Shown here one piece after another: positions 41,402 to 51,197 of a stretch of 64,000 bases of DNA; the first letter of the stretch is position 1; every line of letters begins with the position of its first letter. The translations under genes and the position numbers were made by a program. The stretch is taken from contig CAZJHX010000004.1 of assembly GCA_964545715.1 (NCBI GenBank), positions 1 to 64,000 of the forward strand, written 5' to 3'. Below the pieces are notes generated by a model that was not told the DNA's origin, searched no databases, and was given only the letters and a program-made list of their open reading frames with translations. Source of the stretch: CAZJHX01 sp964545715. GTDB taxonomy: Bacteria; Myxococcota_A; UBA9042; GCA-2863065.

Positions 41402-42652
41402 TTGACCACGTCCGGCCCCGAATCATCAAGAGTGCTGGCCCTGGTGCTGGCCGGTGGTGAGGGCCAGCGTCTGCGGCCCCTGACGGACGAGCGCGCCAAG
41501 CCCGCCGTGCCGTTTGGGGGCCGCTATCGCCTGATCGACTTCGTGCTCAGCAACCTGGTCAACTCCGGCTACTACCAGATCAAGGTGCTGACGCAGTACA
41601 AGGCGTCCAGTTTGATCAGCCACATCACGCGCGGATGGCAGCTGGCTCCCATTTTGGGTCACTTCGTCGAGCCCGTGCCCGCGCAGATGCGTGTGGGTCG
41701 CGACTGGTTCAAGGGCAGCGCCGACGCGGTCTATCAGAACCTGAACCTGATCTCCGACACGCGCCCGGACCTGGTCGCCGTCTTTGGGGCCGACCACATC
41801 TACAAGATGGACGTCTCGCAGATGGTGCGCTGGCACCTGGCCAACCGCGCGCAGCTGACCGTGGCGGCGATTCCCGTCCCGGTCGAGGAGGCTCACGCGT
41901 TTGGGGTCTTCAAGGTCAACGACCGGGGCTGGGCGGTGGACTTTGTGGAGAAGTCGTCCTCGCCGCCCACCATCCCCGGCGACCCGACGCGCTGCCTGGC
42001 CAGCATGGGCAACTATCTGTTCAACACCGACGTTCTGGTCAGCGAGATCATACGCGACGCGGAGCGCACTGACAGCCGCCACGACTTCGGCGCCAGCATC
42101 GTCACGTCGCTGGTCAAGAACGGCGAGGTGCTGATCTACGACTTCAATAAGAACACCCACTTCGGCATGACCGAGAAGGAGCGCGGCTATTGGCGCGACG
42201 TCGGCACGCTGGAGGCGCTGTGGGACGCGTCGATGGACCTGATCGCCGTGACGCCGGACTTCAGCTTGTACAACCAGCACTGGCCGATCCGCACCACCTA
42301 CCAGCACCTGCCGCTGGCCAAGTTCGTGTTTGCCGACGACAGCCGCATGGGCCGTGCAACCGACTCCATGATCAGCCCCGGCTGCATCATCTCGGGCGGC
42401 AACGTGCACCGCAGCGTCCTGGGCCCGTCAGTGCGCGTCCACAGCTGGGCGGACGTGCACGAGTGTGTGCTCGGCGACAGCGTCGACATCGCGCGCCACG
42501 CCCATGTCCGGCGCGCCGTCTTCGACAAGGGCGTGACGGTCGCCCCCCGCGCTCGCGTCGGCTTCGATCACGAGCACGATCGCGCCCGCGGCTTGACGGT
42601 CACTGAGCGCGGCATCGTGGCGGCGCCCAAGGATCTGCACATCCCGGCGTAG
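41402..42652 (+). CDS. glgC: Glucose-1-phosphate adenylyltransferase (ADP-glucose synthase)
   Basis: 416 residues from TTG 41402 with AGGAGG eight bases upstream; no ATG exists before the first conserved motif, which fixes the start. Makes ADP-glucose from ATP and glucose-1-phosphate for glycogen synthesis. Landmarks: LVLAGGEGQRLRPLT, KPAVPFGGRYRLIDFVLSN, NSGYYQIKVLTQYK, GSADAVYQN (Gly-Ser where many have Gly-Thr), FGADHIYKMD, SMGNYLFN, HFGMTEKERGYWRDVGTL, then a left-handed beta-helix with IISGGNVHRSVLG. Length and order match bacterial GlgC throughout. No other glycogen gene is adjacent. Allosteric residues were not compared. Confidence 0.96.
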   Translation: MTTSGPESSRVLALVLAGGEGQRLRPLTDERAKPAVPFGGRYRLIDFVLSNLVNSGYYQIKVLTQYKASSLISHITRGWQLAPILGHFVEPVPAQMRVGRDWFKGSADAVYQNLNLISDTRPDLVAVFGADHIYKMDVSQMVRWHLANRAQLTVAAIPVPVEEAHAFGVFKVNDRGWAVDFVEKSSSPPTIPGDPTRCLASMGNYLFNTDVLVSEIIRDAERTDSRHDFGASIVTSLVKNGEVLIYDFNKNTHFGMTEKERGYWRDVGTLEALWDASMDLIAVTPDFSLYNQHWPIRTTYQHLPLAKFVFADDSRMGRATDSMISPGCIISGGNVHRSVLGPSVRVHSWADVHECVLGDSVDIARHAHVRRAVFDKGVTVAPRARVGFDHEHDRARGLTVTERGIVAAPKDLHIPA

Positions 42653-42790
42653 GTCGCGCCACCGGCTTTTCGCGCGCTAACCCACTGCATGCCGCTGTGG
42701 ATCAGTGTTTGACCGGGGTCGCCGCTACCGCCGGGGGCGCTTCAGTTACGCTGAGGCCGCGTTTTTTCAAGACATTTCGCAGGGGGGAGT

Positions 42791-45700
42791 ATGCGCTTGT
42801 CGGCACAAGTGAGCGTCCTGTTGGCAGCGTGGTGCGTCGCGCTTCCGGCGCAGGCGGCGCCTGATTTCAAGCTCACGGACATCAAGATCTCGCCGTCCAG
42901 TCCCACGGTTGGCTCCAACGTCACCATCACGGCGACGACGCAGAACCAGGGGTCGACCGCCTGGAAGAGCATCGAGGTCCGCTACTACCTGGACGGGTCC
43001 TGGTGTGCGAGCGACTCGATTACGTTCCCCTTCTTTGGCGGCAACTTCAACGATGAGTCGACCAGCGCGGCGGCCTGCCAGCCCAAGACGAGCGGCAATC
43101 ACACCATCAAGGTCTGGGCGGACGCCAGCGGCAAGTACAACGAGGCGAGCGAGTCCAACAACACGCGCAGCGAGACCTATTATTGGAAGCCGCAGCCCAA
43201 ACCGGATTTGGTGGTCACGGGCATCTCGTTGTCGCCGTCATCTCCCGCTGTGGGCTCCGGCAAGCTCACCGCGACCATCAAAAACCAGGGGGCTGCGTCC
43301 ACCGGCTGCAAGAACATCGACATCAACATGTACATCAACGGCAGCAAGTGCGACTCCGGCATCGTGATTTGCGGGCTGGGCGCCGGCTCGAGCACGTCCG
43401 AGGACACGACCAAATGCAACCCGAGCAGCTCGGGCACGTACAAGATCAAGTACACCGTGGACGTCAACAGCGAGGTCTCTGAGTCCAACGAGAACAACAA
43501 CAGCTACGAGAAGTCGTTTACCTGGTATTACCCGGACCTCGTCGTCAGCAGCGTCTCGTCCTCGCCGTCGTCACCCTATGTCGATGAGAAAGCCAGCTTC
43601 ACGGCCACGCTGAAGAACCAGGGCAAGGTGACCTCGTCGGGGTTCAGCATCGCGTATTACCTGGACGGCAAGCAGTGCGACACCGACTCGGTGGGCAGCC
43701 TCAGCGCAGGCAAGAGTACTACGGAGTCCACGAGCGCGTCGGCGTGCCAGGCCAGCTCCAGCGGCAACCACACGCTGAAGGTGACCGCAGACTACAACTC
43801 CAACATCAAAGAGCAGAGCGAGGGCAACAACTCGACTTCCAAAACCATCAAGTGGAAGCCCAAGAAGCTGCCGGACCTGGTCGTCTCCAGCATCACCGCC
43901 AGCGTGGGGACGCCGAAGGTCGGCGACTCGGTGAAGTTTACGGCCACGCTCAAGAACCAGGGGTCCGCCGGGACGGGCGTGGTCAGCATCCCGGTCGACT
44001 TCTATCTGGACGGTAACAAGTGCGCGACAGAGTCGCTTTCGTTGGGTCTGGGGGAGGGCTCCAGCAACAACGAGTCGACCAGCGCGTCCGCCTGCCAGCC
44101 CAAGACAGCCGGTAAGCACACCATCAAGGTGGTCATCGACGGCGGCGGAAAGGTGAAAGAGTCCAATGAGAACAACAACGAGAAGTCCTTCTCACACACG
44201 TGGCATCAGGCGGATCTGATTGTGACCAACATCTCGATCTCGCCCGGTCAGCCCAAGGTGGGCGAGGGCAAGATCACGGCGACGATCAAGAACCAGGGGC
44301 AGGTGTCCACGGGCTGCGTGAATATCGATATCGATATGTACCTGGACGGAAGCAAATGTGACTCGGGGATTGTGATCTGCGGCCTCGGTGCGGGGTCCAG
44401 CACGACGGAGGAGACGACCAGCTGCAACGCCAAGACAGCCGGCGCCCACACGGTGAAGTTTGTGGTGGACACCCAAGGCGATGTGGCGGAGTCGAACGAA
44501 TCAAACAACACCTTGAGCAAGCAGTTCACGTGGCATCAGGCCGATCTGATCGTGACCGACATCTCGATCTCGCCCGGTCAGCCCAAGGTGGGCGAGGGCA
44601 AGATCACGGCGACGATCAAGAACCAGGGGGTGGTGTCGACCGGCTGCGTGAACATCGACATCGGCATGAAGCTCGACGGGGTCTCATGCGACTCCGGGCT
44701 GGTGCTGTGCGGGCTCGGCGCGGGCAAGACGACGACCGAGCAGACCACGGCGTGCAATCCGAAGACGGGCGGAGACCACACGATCGAGTTCACCGTGGAT
44801 ACGAAGAATGATGTGGCGGAGTCCAACGAAAACAACAACAGCAAGACGGTCACGTTTGAGTGGGTGGAGCCGGATCTGGTGGTGTCGGCGATCGCGGTGC
44901 AGCCCAGCCAGCCGAAGGTCGGCGAGGGCACCATCACGGCGACGATCAAGAACCAGGGCAAGGTCGCGACCGATCTGCTGGTGGCGATCAACGTCGACAT
45001 GTACCTGGACGGGGTCAAGTGCGACTCGGGCGTGATCGTCGGGGGCCTGGGCGCAGGTGGTACGGCAAGCGAGCAGACCAGCAAATGCAATCCGTCCACG
45101 CCGGGGCCGCACAAGATCAAGTACGTCGTGGACACCAAAGGGGACGTGGCCGAGGCTGACGAGACCAACAACACGTTGGAGGTGACGCTCAACTGGCACC
45201 TCTCGGACCTGGTGGTTCAGAAGATCGAGCTGAGCCCGGCAAATCCAAAGGCGGGTGATTCGGGGACGCTGACCGCCACAATCGCCAACGTCGGTCCGGT
45301 CAATACGGGGTGCACCAACATCGATGTGGACATGTACCTGGACGACGTGAAGTGCGACTCCGGGGTCATCCTCTGCGGGCTGGGGGCCGGCAAGACCACG
45401 ACCGAGCAGACCAAGAAGTGCGTGCCGACGACGGACGGTCCGCACACCGTTCGCTTCGAGGTCGACCCGGGCAACGAGGTGCTGGAGACCGACGAAAAGA
45501 ACAACAGCAAGAGCCAGGTCTTCAACTGGTATCTGCCGGATCTGATCGTCACGGACATCACGATGGACAAGGAGAACCCCAAAGCGGGCGACCCGGTCAC
45601 GTTCACGGCCACGCTGGCCAATGAGGGCAAGGTGGACACCGCCTGCAAGGTCATCAACCTGTCATTTTACCTCGATGACGCTGAGGAGCCCTGCGACACG

Positions 45701-48391
45701 GGCGTGATCCTGTGCGGTCTGGGGGCGGACGAGGACACGACGGATAAGACGAGCAAGTGCGTGCCTGCCACCGCGGGGACACACACCTTGCGAGTGGTCG
45801 TCGATACCAAAGAGGACGTGATCGAGGCCGACGAGGAGAACAATGAGCTCGCCGTGGACTTCTTCTTCTGCGGTGACGAGCTGTGTGACGGACTGGACAA
45901 CGACTGCAACGGGGTGGTCGATGATCCGTGGCCCGGCCTGGGTGCGGCGTGTGACGGCCTGGACAGCGACTTGTGCGCCAACGGCGTGGTGATCTGTGGC
46001 TCCGATCTGGCGAGCACCACGTGTGGGCCCGAGGGGGTGACGGACATCACCGAGTTGTGCGACGAGCTCGACAACGACTGCGACGGCGAGGTGGACGAGG
46101 ACTTTGCCGAGCAGCTGGCCCAGGTCTGCGACGGCGACGACAGCGACGCGTGCGAAAACGGCGTGTACATCTGCAGCGAGGACGGCAAGTCCGTCTTCTG
46201 TGAGGAGACCACCACCGACATCCCAGAGCTGTGCAACGGGGTCGACGACGACTGCGACGAGCAGGTGGACAACGGCTTTGAGGGACTGGGTGAGCCGTGC
46301 GACTCGGAGGACGCGGACCTGTGCCAGAACGGGGTCTTCAGCTGCTCGGACGATCAGACCACGCTGCTGTGCCTGGAGTCGCAGACCGACATCGTGGACC
46401 TGTGCAACGGCATGGACGACGACTGCGATGGTGAAGTGGACGAGGACTTCACCATGCTGGGGCAGCCCTGCGATACCGCGGATAGCGACCAGTGCGCCAA
46501 CGGCGTGTTCACGTGCACCGCGGACGGCTTTGCGCTGGAGTGCGCATTTGAGAGCGAGACCGATCTGGTCGAGGTGTGTGACGGCGAGGACAATGACTGC
46601 AACGGCGAGACCGACGAGCAGTGGCCCGAGCTGGGCGACGCCTGTGACGGCGACGACGACGACCAATGCGCCAACGGTCAGCTTGCGTGCGCCGAGTCCG
46701 GGGACGAGGTCGTCTGTGCGGACGATCTGGCGGCCGTGGAGCTGTGTGACGGCGAGGACAACGACTGCGACGGCGAGGTGGACGAGGACTTCCTGGACCA
46801 GCTGGGGGCGCCGTGTGACGGGGCGGACAGCGACGCCTGCATGAACGGTGCTTACACCTGCGGCGACGATGGGGCCCTGGCGTGCGTGAACGAGACGGTG
46901 ACCGATATCGCCGAGGCGTGCAACGGGCTGGACGACGACTGCGATGGCGAGCTGGACGAGGACTTTGCGCTGCTTGGGACAGCCTGCGATGGCGACGATC
47001 CCGACGAGTGCAAGGCGGGGACGTTTGCGTGCTCCGCGGACCAGGTCTCGCTGGAGTGCGTGGGCGATGTGGTCAGCGACGAGATCTGCGACGGCGCGGA
47101 CAACAACTGCGACGGCGTGATCGACGAGGGTTGGCCGCTTCTGGGTGCCGCCTGTGATGGTCCCGACGGGGATCTGTGCGAGGGGGGCACCTTCACGTGT
47201 TCGGCGGACGGCGCGACCGTCGAGTGTGTCAACGATGACGGGGCGCCGCCCGAGCTGTGTGACGGCGTGGACAACGACTGCGACTCCGAGATCGATGAGG
47301 GCTTCGATGGGCTGGGTGACACCTGCGAGGCGCAGGTCGGCGGTTGCACCCTGAGCGGCGTAGTCGCCTGCTCCGAGGATGGTCAGTCCGCTCAGTGCCT
47401 GGCGGAGCCGGATCCGGACTGGACCGAGCTGTGCAACGGCCTGGACGACGACTGCGACGGGTCGGTAGACGAGGTCTTCTCGCAGCTTGGGACCCCGTGC
47501 GCGGGCGGCTCCGGGGCGTGCGTGACCACGGGCTCGTGGGTCTGTGACGGCGCCCAGCAGGGGCTGGAGTGTGACGCTGAGGACGTCGTCCCCGCGGCCG
47601 CCGAGGTCTGCGACAACGGGATTGACGACGACTGCAACGGCACCATCGACGAGGGCTGCGAGTGCGTGGCCGGGGAGTTCATCTCGTGCGGATCGTCGGT
47701 GGGCGCCTGCCAGGCCGGGCTACAACACTGCCAGGCGGATGGGACGTTTGGTGCGGCGTGTCTGGGCCAGGTGCTGCCCACCGAGGAGGTCTGCGACGAC
47801 CTGGACAACGACTGCGACGCGGCGGTGGACGAGGGCTGTGCCTGTGAAGAGGGTGCGGTCCGGTCGTGCGTGGAAAACGCGGGGGCGTGCTCGGCGGGCC
47901 AGCAGACGTGCGCCGATGCGGTGTGGGGACCGTGTGAGGGCGAGAAGCTGTACGCGCCCGAGGTCTGCGACGACGCGGTCGACAACGACTGCGACGGGGT
48001 GGTGGACAACGGCTGCGGCTGCGTGGACGGCGCGGTACGCGAGTGTCCGGTGATCCCAGATGAGTGCGCGGACTACGTTCAGGTGTGTGAGCTCGGCTCG
48101 TGGGCGCCCTGCTCGGCCCAGCCGGGGACCGAGACGCCGGACTGCGTGCCGGACGAAAACATCTCGACCGGGGGCCCGAGCCTCACCGGCGGTGACGCGG
48201 GTACGGGCAACCCGCCGCAGCCGCAGATCGTCAAGGGAGGCGAGAGCGGGTGCGCGGCCGGCCCGTCCTCATCGGGGGCGTTGTGGCCGACGGTCGCGCT
48301 GTTGATGCTTGGGCTGGCTGCTACTCGCAGAAGCCGTCGACGTCCAGGCCCTGGCCGGACTTGCCGCTCTCGCCCAGCTTCAGCTTCGTAA
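42791..48391 (+). CDS. Surface protein with nine CARDB repeats, thirteen MopE-type repeats and MYXO-CTERM-like end
   Basis: 1866 residues; ATG 42791 with a strong AGGGGGGAG site. Signal peptide cleaved after LPAQA. Residues about 25-1015 are nine tandem CARDB-type Ig-like domains of about 110 residues, each opening with (P/A)DL(I/V)V..I and a fixed KVGEG or KAGD turn. Residues about 1015-1775 hold about thirteen repeats of the MopE putative metal-binding motif (ELCDGxDNDCDGEVDEDF pattern). In Methylococcus MopE a related region binds copper; here metal binding is inferred. The C-terminus has Gly-Cys, a hydrophobic helix (LWPTVALLMLGLAAT) and RRSRRR, matching the MYXO-CTERM anchor plan, but 16 further residues follow the Arg cluster. 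The end overlaps the convergent gene by 71 bases. Confidence 0.92.
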   Translation: MRLSAQVSVLLAAWCVALPAQAAPDFKLTDIKISPSSPTVGSNVTITATTQNQGSTAWKSIEVRYYLDGSWCASDSITFPFFGGNFNDESTSAAACQPKTSGNHTIKVWADASGKYNEASESNNTRSETYYWKPQPKPDLVVTGISLSPSSPAVGSGKLTATIKNQGAASTGCKNIDINMYINGSKCDSGIVICGLGAGSSTSEDTTKCNPSSSGTYKIKYTVDVNSEVSESNENNNSYEKSFTWYYPDLVVSSVSSSPSSPYVDEKASFTATLKNQGKVTSSGFSIAYYLDGKQCDTDSVGSLSAGKSTTESTSASACQASSSGNHTLKVTADYNSNIKEQSEGNNSTSKTIKWKPKKLPDLVVSSITASVGTPKVGDSVKFTATLKNQGSAGTGVVSIPVDFYLDGNKCATESLSLGLGEGSSNNESTSASACQPKTAGKHTIKVVIDGGGKVKESNENNNEKSFSHTWHQADLIVTNISISPGQPKVGEGKITATIKNQGQVSTGCVNIDIDMYLDGSKCDSGIVICGLGAGSSTTEETTSCNAKTAGAHTVKFVVDTQGDVAESNESNNTLSKQFTWHQADLIVTDISISPGQPKVGEGKITATIKNQGVVSTGCVNIDIGMKLDGVSCDSGLVLCGLGAGKTTTEQTTACNPKTGGDHTIEFTVDTKNDVAESNENNNSKTVTFEWVEPDLVVSAIAVQPSQPKVGEGTITATIKNQGKVATDLLVAINVDMYLDGVKCDSGVIVGGLGAGGTASEQTSKCNPSTPGPHKIKYVVDTKGDVAEADETNNTLEVTLNWHLSDLVVQKIELSPANPKAGDSGTLTATIANVGPVNTGCTNIDVDMYLDDVKCDSGVILCGLGAGKTTTEQTKKCVPTTDGPHTVRFEVDPGNEVLETDEKNNSKSQVFNWYLPDLIVTDITMDKENPKAGDPVTFTATLANEGKVDTACKVINLSFYLDDAEEPCDTGVILCGLGADEDTTDKTSKCVPATAGTHTLRVVVDTKEDVIEADEENNELAVDFFFCGDELCDGLDNDCNGVVDDPWPGLGAACDGLDSDLCANGVVICGSDLASTTCGPEGVTDITELCDELDNDCDGEVDEDFAEQLAQVCDGDDSDACENGVYICSEDGKSVFCEETTTDIPELCNGVDDDCDEQVDNGFEGLGEPCDSEDADLCQNGVFSCSDDQTTLLCLESQTDIVDLCNGMDDDCDGEVDEDFTMLGQPCDTADSDQCANGVFTCTADGFALECAFESETDLVEVCDGEDNDCNGETDEQWPELGDACDGDDDDQCANGQLACAESGDEVVCADDLAAVELCDGEDNDCDGEVDEDFLDQLGAPCDGADSDACMNGAYTCGDDGALACVNETVTDIAEACNGLDDDCDGELDEDFALLGTACDGDDPDECKAGTFACSADQVSLECVGDVVSDEICDGADNNCDGVIDEGWPLLGAACDGPDGDLCEGGTFTCSADGATVECVNDDGAPPELCDGVDNDCDSEIDEGFDGLGDTCEAQVGGCTLSGVVACSEDGQSAQCLAEPDPDWTELCNGLDDDCDGSVDEVFSQLGTPCAGGSGACVTTGSWVCDGAQQGLECDAEDVVPAAAEVCDNGIDDDCNGTIDEGCECVAGEFISCGSSVGACQAGLQHCQADGTFGAACLGQVLPTEEVCDDLDNDCDAAVDEGCACEEGAVRSCVENAGACSAGQQTCADAVWGPCEGEKLYAPEVCDDAVDNDCDGVVDNGCGCVDGAVRECPVIPDECADYVQVCELGSWAPCSAQPGTETPDCVPDENISTGGPSLTGGDAGTGNPPQPQIVKGGESGCAAGPSSSGALWPTVALLMLGLAATRRSRRRPGPGRTCRSRPASAS
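44231..44629. repeat. 69-bp perfect direct repeat in CARDB repeats 5 and 6
   Basis: Bases 44231-44299 and 44561-44629 are identical, exactly 330 bases (110 codons) apart, with near-identity continuing upstream. Other CARDB units differ at many codons, so this pair is a recent duplication or gene-conversion product. Confidence 0.85.
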
Positions 48392-50182
48392 GCCGGAAGG
48401 TCGGGGTGCCGTCGGTGGCCGGTATCTCGGCGCAGACGGCCGCGCCCGTGGCGATCGTGTCCCCGATCGTGCCCGGGACGGCCTCGAACAGCACCCCGAT
48501 CGAGGCGGACTCTTTCACGCCGTCGTCGCCGACCAGATCCAGGTCCGCCTTCACCACGTTGGACAGGATGTTCTTGATAGCGTCCTTGCTGATGGGCAGG
48601 CCCTCGTCCGGGAGGTCGTCCACCGCGGCGATCAGGTCTGCCTTGACGATGCCGCCGGCCAGGATGCCCGTGATCAGCGTGATGTTGCCGCCGGCGTCCG
48701 TGCTGACCGTCGCTTCCATGCGCAGGGCGCCGATGGGCATCGCCAGCGGCAGGCCCGCGGTCGGCAACTCAAACTTGAAAGTGGTGTCGATCGCCGGCGT
48801 GGAGTTCAGTGAGTCCCCGGCCAGCGTGACCCCGCTGAGTGTGCCGTTTGCGCTGCAGTCGGGCTGGAACGAGCTGTCCTCGACCTCCCAGCCGCAGGTC
48901 GCCGCGCTGACGTCACACTCTCCACTCTCACTTTCCGAGTCGAGCTGAGCGCGGTGCAGGGCGATGGTGAAGGCGCCGTCCGTCGGAAAGCCCTTGAACT
49001 CCATCAGGTAGTTCAAGGAGCCGTCGTCCAGGGCGCCTTGAAGCGAGGAGTTCGCCAGGCCCGCCATGCCCGCCATGGCGTTGTCGATGCCGTCTTCGCA
49101 GCCTATCGGCGTGCACGTGAGGCTCTCGCCCTCTGGGCAGCTGCCCGGTTGGCCCGCGCAGGCTTCAAACGCGGCTGTACAGCCGGAGTCGATCTGGCAT
49201 TGGGCGCACTCCGGAGTAGTCGGGTCGAAGCACTGCAGCGCGCAGTTGACCACCGCGCAGCCAAACGACGCCGCGTAACAGCCCGCACAGTCCGAGGACA
49301 GGCCGGTCGCGGTCACCAGGCAGTCCGCCGTGCAGGTGTCCGGCTGACCCAGGCAGCCCGACCCGCAGGTGCCTGTGTTGCCCACCACGTCTTTGGTCGG
49401 GTCGGTGATGATGGCCTGGTCCGACTCGCCGATGCAGGCGTCCGTGACCGGAGCGGTGCAAGCGCCCTCGTTGCACACGGTGTCGCCCTCGCACTCTCCG
49501 CAGCTGCCGCCGCAGCCGTCGTCGCCGCAGACGTTATCGCCGCAGTCGGCCTCGCACGGGCCCGGCGTCGTCTCGCCCGAGCAGGTCTCGAACGCCGCGT
49601 AGCACCCGGTGTCGTATTGGCATTGCTGGCAGGCGCCGCTCTTGGGATCGGCGCCGCACTGCGCCAGGCAGTTGGTGAAGACGCACCCGACCTGCTCTGC
49701 GAAGCAGCCGGCGCACCAGACCGATGTGCCGGTGGCGGTCACGATGCAGTTCGTCAGGCACGGCTCGGGCTGGCCGATGCAGGTCAAGCTGCACGTGCCT
49801 GCCTCGGCTTCCACATCCTTGGCTGCCAGCGCAGCCTGGTCCGCGTCGTTGGCGCATGCGGGGCCGTCGGGCGGCTGGGGGCCGTCGTCGGCGGGCGGCT
49901 TGGGCGTGTCGGGCTTGTCGGCGCGGACGTCGGCGCGCGGCTTGGGCGTGTCCTGTGGCGGTGGGGGCGTGTCCAGGGGGGGGGGGGGGGGGCGGGGCGG
50001 GGGGGGGCGTGGGCGTGGGGGTCTTCGGTGACGTCGGGATCGTCTGTCACATCGCCGGGTTCCACCACATCCGCCGTCTCATCGCCGGTGTCGCTGGAGG
50101 CGCTGCCGGAGCCGGTATCGTCGGGCGAGGAGCAGGCACATAGCGTGATAGCCAGCGCCGAAACACAGAGCAGTCGTTTCAT
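48321..50182 (-). CDS. Cys-rich lipoprotein, reading frame interrupted at a 17-G tract
   Basis: Two frames together make one protein. The upstream frame (ATG 50182) encodes a lipoprotein signal with lipobox TLCAC, then a TGSGSASSDTGDETAD linker and DVTDDPDVTEDP, entering a Pro-rich segment at the poly-C coding tract and stopping at 49784. The downstream frame is open from the tract (LDTPPPPQDTPKP, then DGPACANDADQAALAAK) to the stop at 48321. It holds two copies of a CxxC-rich module (CLTNCIVTATGTSVWCAGCF and CTADCLVTATGLSSDCAGCY), a GCGG linker and a long beta-rich domain from about 49070. The frames are offset so that one added or two removed G would restore a product of about 620 residues. 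As given, only a 132-residue product or an unanchored GTG-started (49814) product is possible. No named family for the main domain. Confidence 0.75.
49976..49992. repeat. 17-base poly-G tract inside a lipoprotein gene
   Basis: Uninterrupted run of 17 G on the plus strand, followed after CGGGGC by a second run of nine G (49999-50007). It is the position at which the lipoprotein frame shifts. Such long mononucleotide runs are the classic substrate for slipped-strand mispairing, and also for sequencing and assembly error. Confidence 0.9.
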
Positions 50183-50213
50183 GGGCGCGGAGCTTAGCAC
50201 GAGGCCTACTGAG

Positions 50214-51197
50214 TTAGCGTGCGCCCTCCGCCGCGCGTGCTGCCTCCGCCGCACCCTGGGCTGCCGTCACGGCCTGGCCAAAGCGCGGATTGATAAACAG
50301 CTCGGTGCCCCCGTTGTCCATGCCCAGAATCAGGGAGCCCGACGTGAACTTGTTCAGCCCCATGCCGATGAGCGTGGTCTGGATCTCCTTGTCCAGCCGC
50401 TTCAGCAGCGACCCGATCACCGTGTTGGGGGCCCGCAGCGTCTGGTCCGCGTCCACCCCGAACGTGAAGCGATCCGCTTCGTCTGCCGCCACCTGCAGGA
50501 CCCCGGATGCCGCGGCGCCCGCCGGCGGAAAGATCACGTCCACCCCCTCCCCGTACAGCTGCTCGGCCAGCGCGATCGCACCGTCCACGTCGCCGAAGCC
50601 GCTCAGGTCGTCCGCCAGATAGTGCACGGCCGCCGGGGTCGCGCCGGCATGCGCCAGCCCGGCTTGAAAGCCGTCGATCAGCTCCGCAACCGGGGCGATG
50701 TCTGTGCCCGCGATCACCGCCGTCTGCCCGGTCTCGCTGACGGCCGCAGCCGTGACCCCGGCCAGAAACGCCACACCGTACGTGCGAAATTCGACGGAGC
50801 GCAGGTCCGGGCACTCGGTGGCCGTCGCGTCCAACAGCAGTACGCGCCGGTTGTTGAAGTCGCACGCAGCCGTCTCCACAAAGTCGGCATACGGCGCGCC
50901 GACCGCGATGATGATCTCCTCACCGGGGCCGGCGAATGCGGTCTTGGTCCAGTCCACGAAGGTCTTCTGCGCCTCCTCCACCGTCTGCGGCTCGGCCGAC
51001 TCCAGCGCAAACTCATGTGTCAGCCCCGCCACCACCACGCCGGTGTTGGCGTTGTCCGCAAAGCCGCGATCGCCAAGCCCGCCGACCGGGTACAGCGCCT
51101 TGACCGAGAAGACGGCCTGAGGCTCGTCCGGGGCGCAGCCGCCCAGCGCCGCCAACACGGCGATAACCGCCAGCAGCCGCCGCGGACGCCTCGCCAA
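50214..51197 (-). other. Candidate internal translation start: separate BMP-family lipoprotein
   Basis: TTG at 51197 opens a perfect lipoprotein signal (Met-Ala-Arg-Arg-Pro-Arg-Arg, a hydrophobic core, then AALGGC) inside the long frame. The Arg cluster that ends the upstream MYXO-CTERM-like anchor would double as the positive n-region of this signal peptide. If used, it yields a normal 327-residue BMP lipoprotein. No strong ribosome site is visible upstream. Confidence 0.45.
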
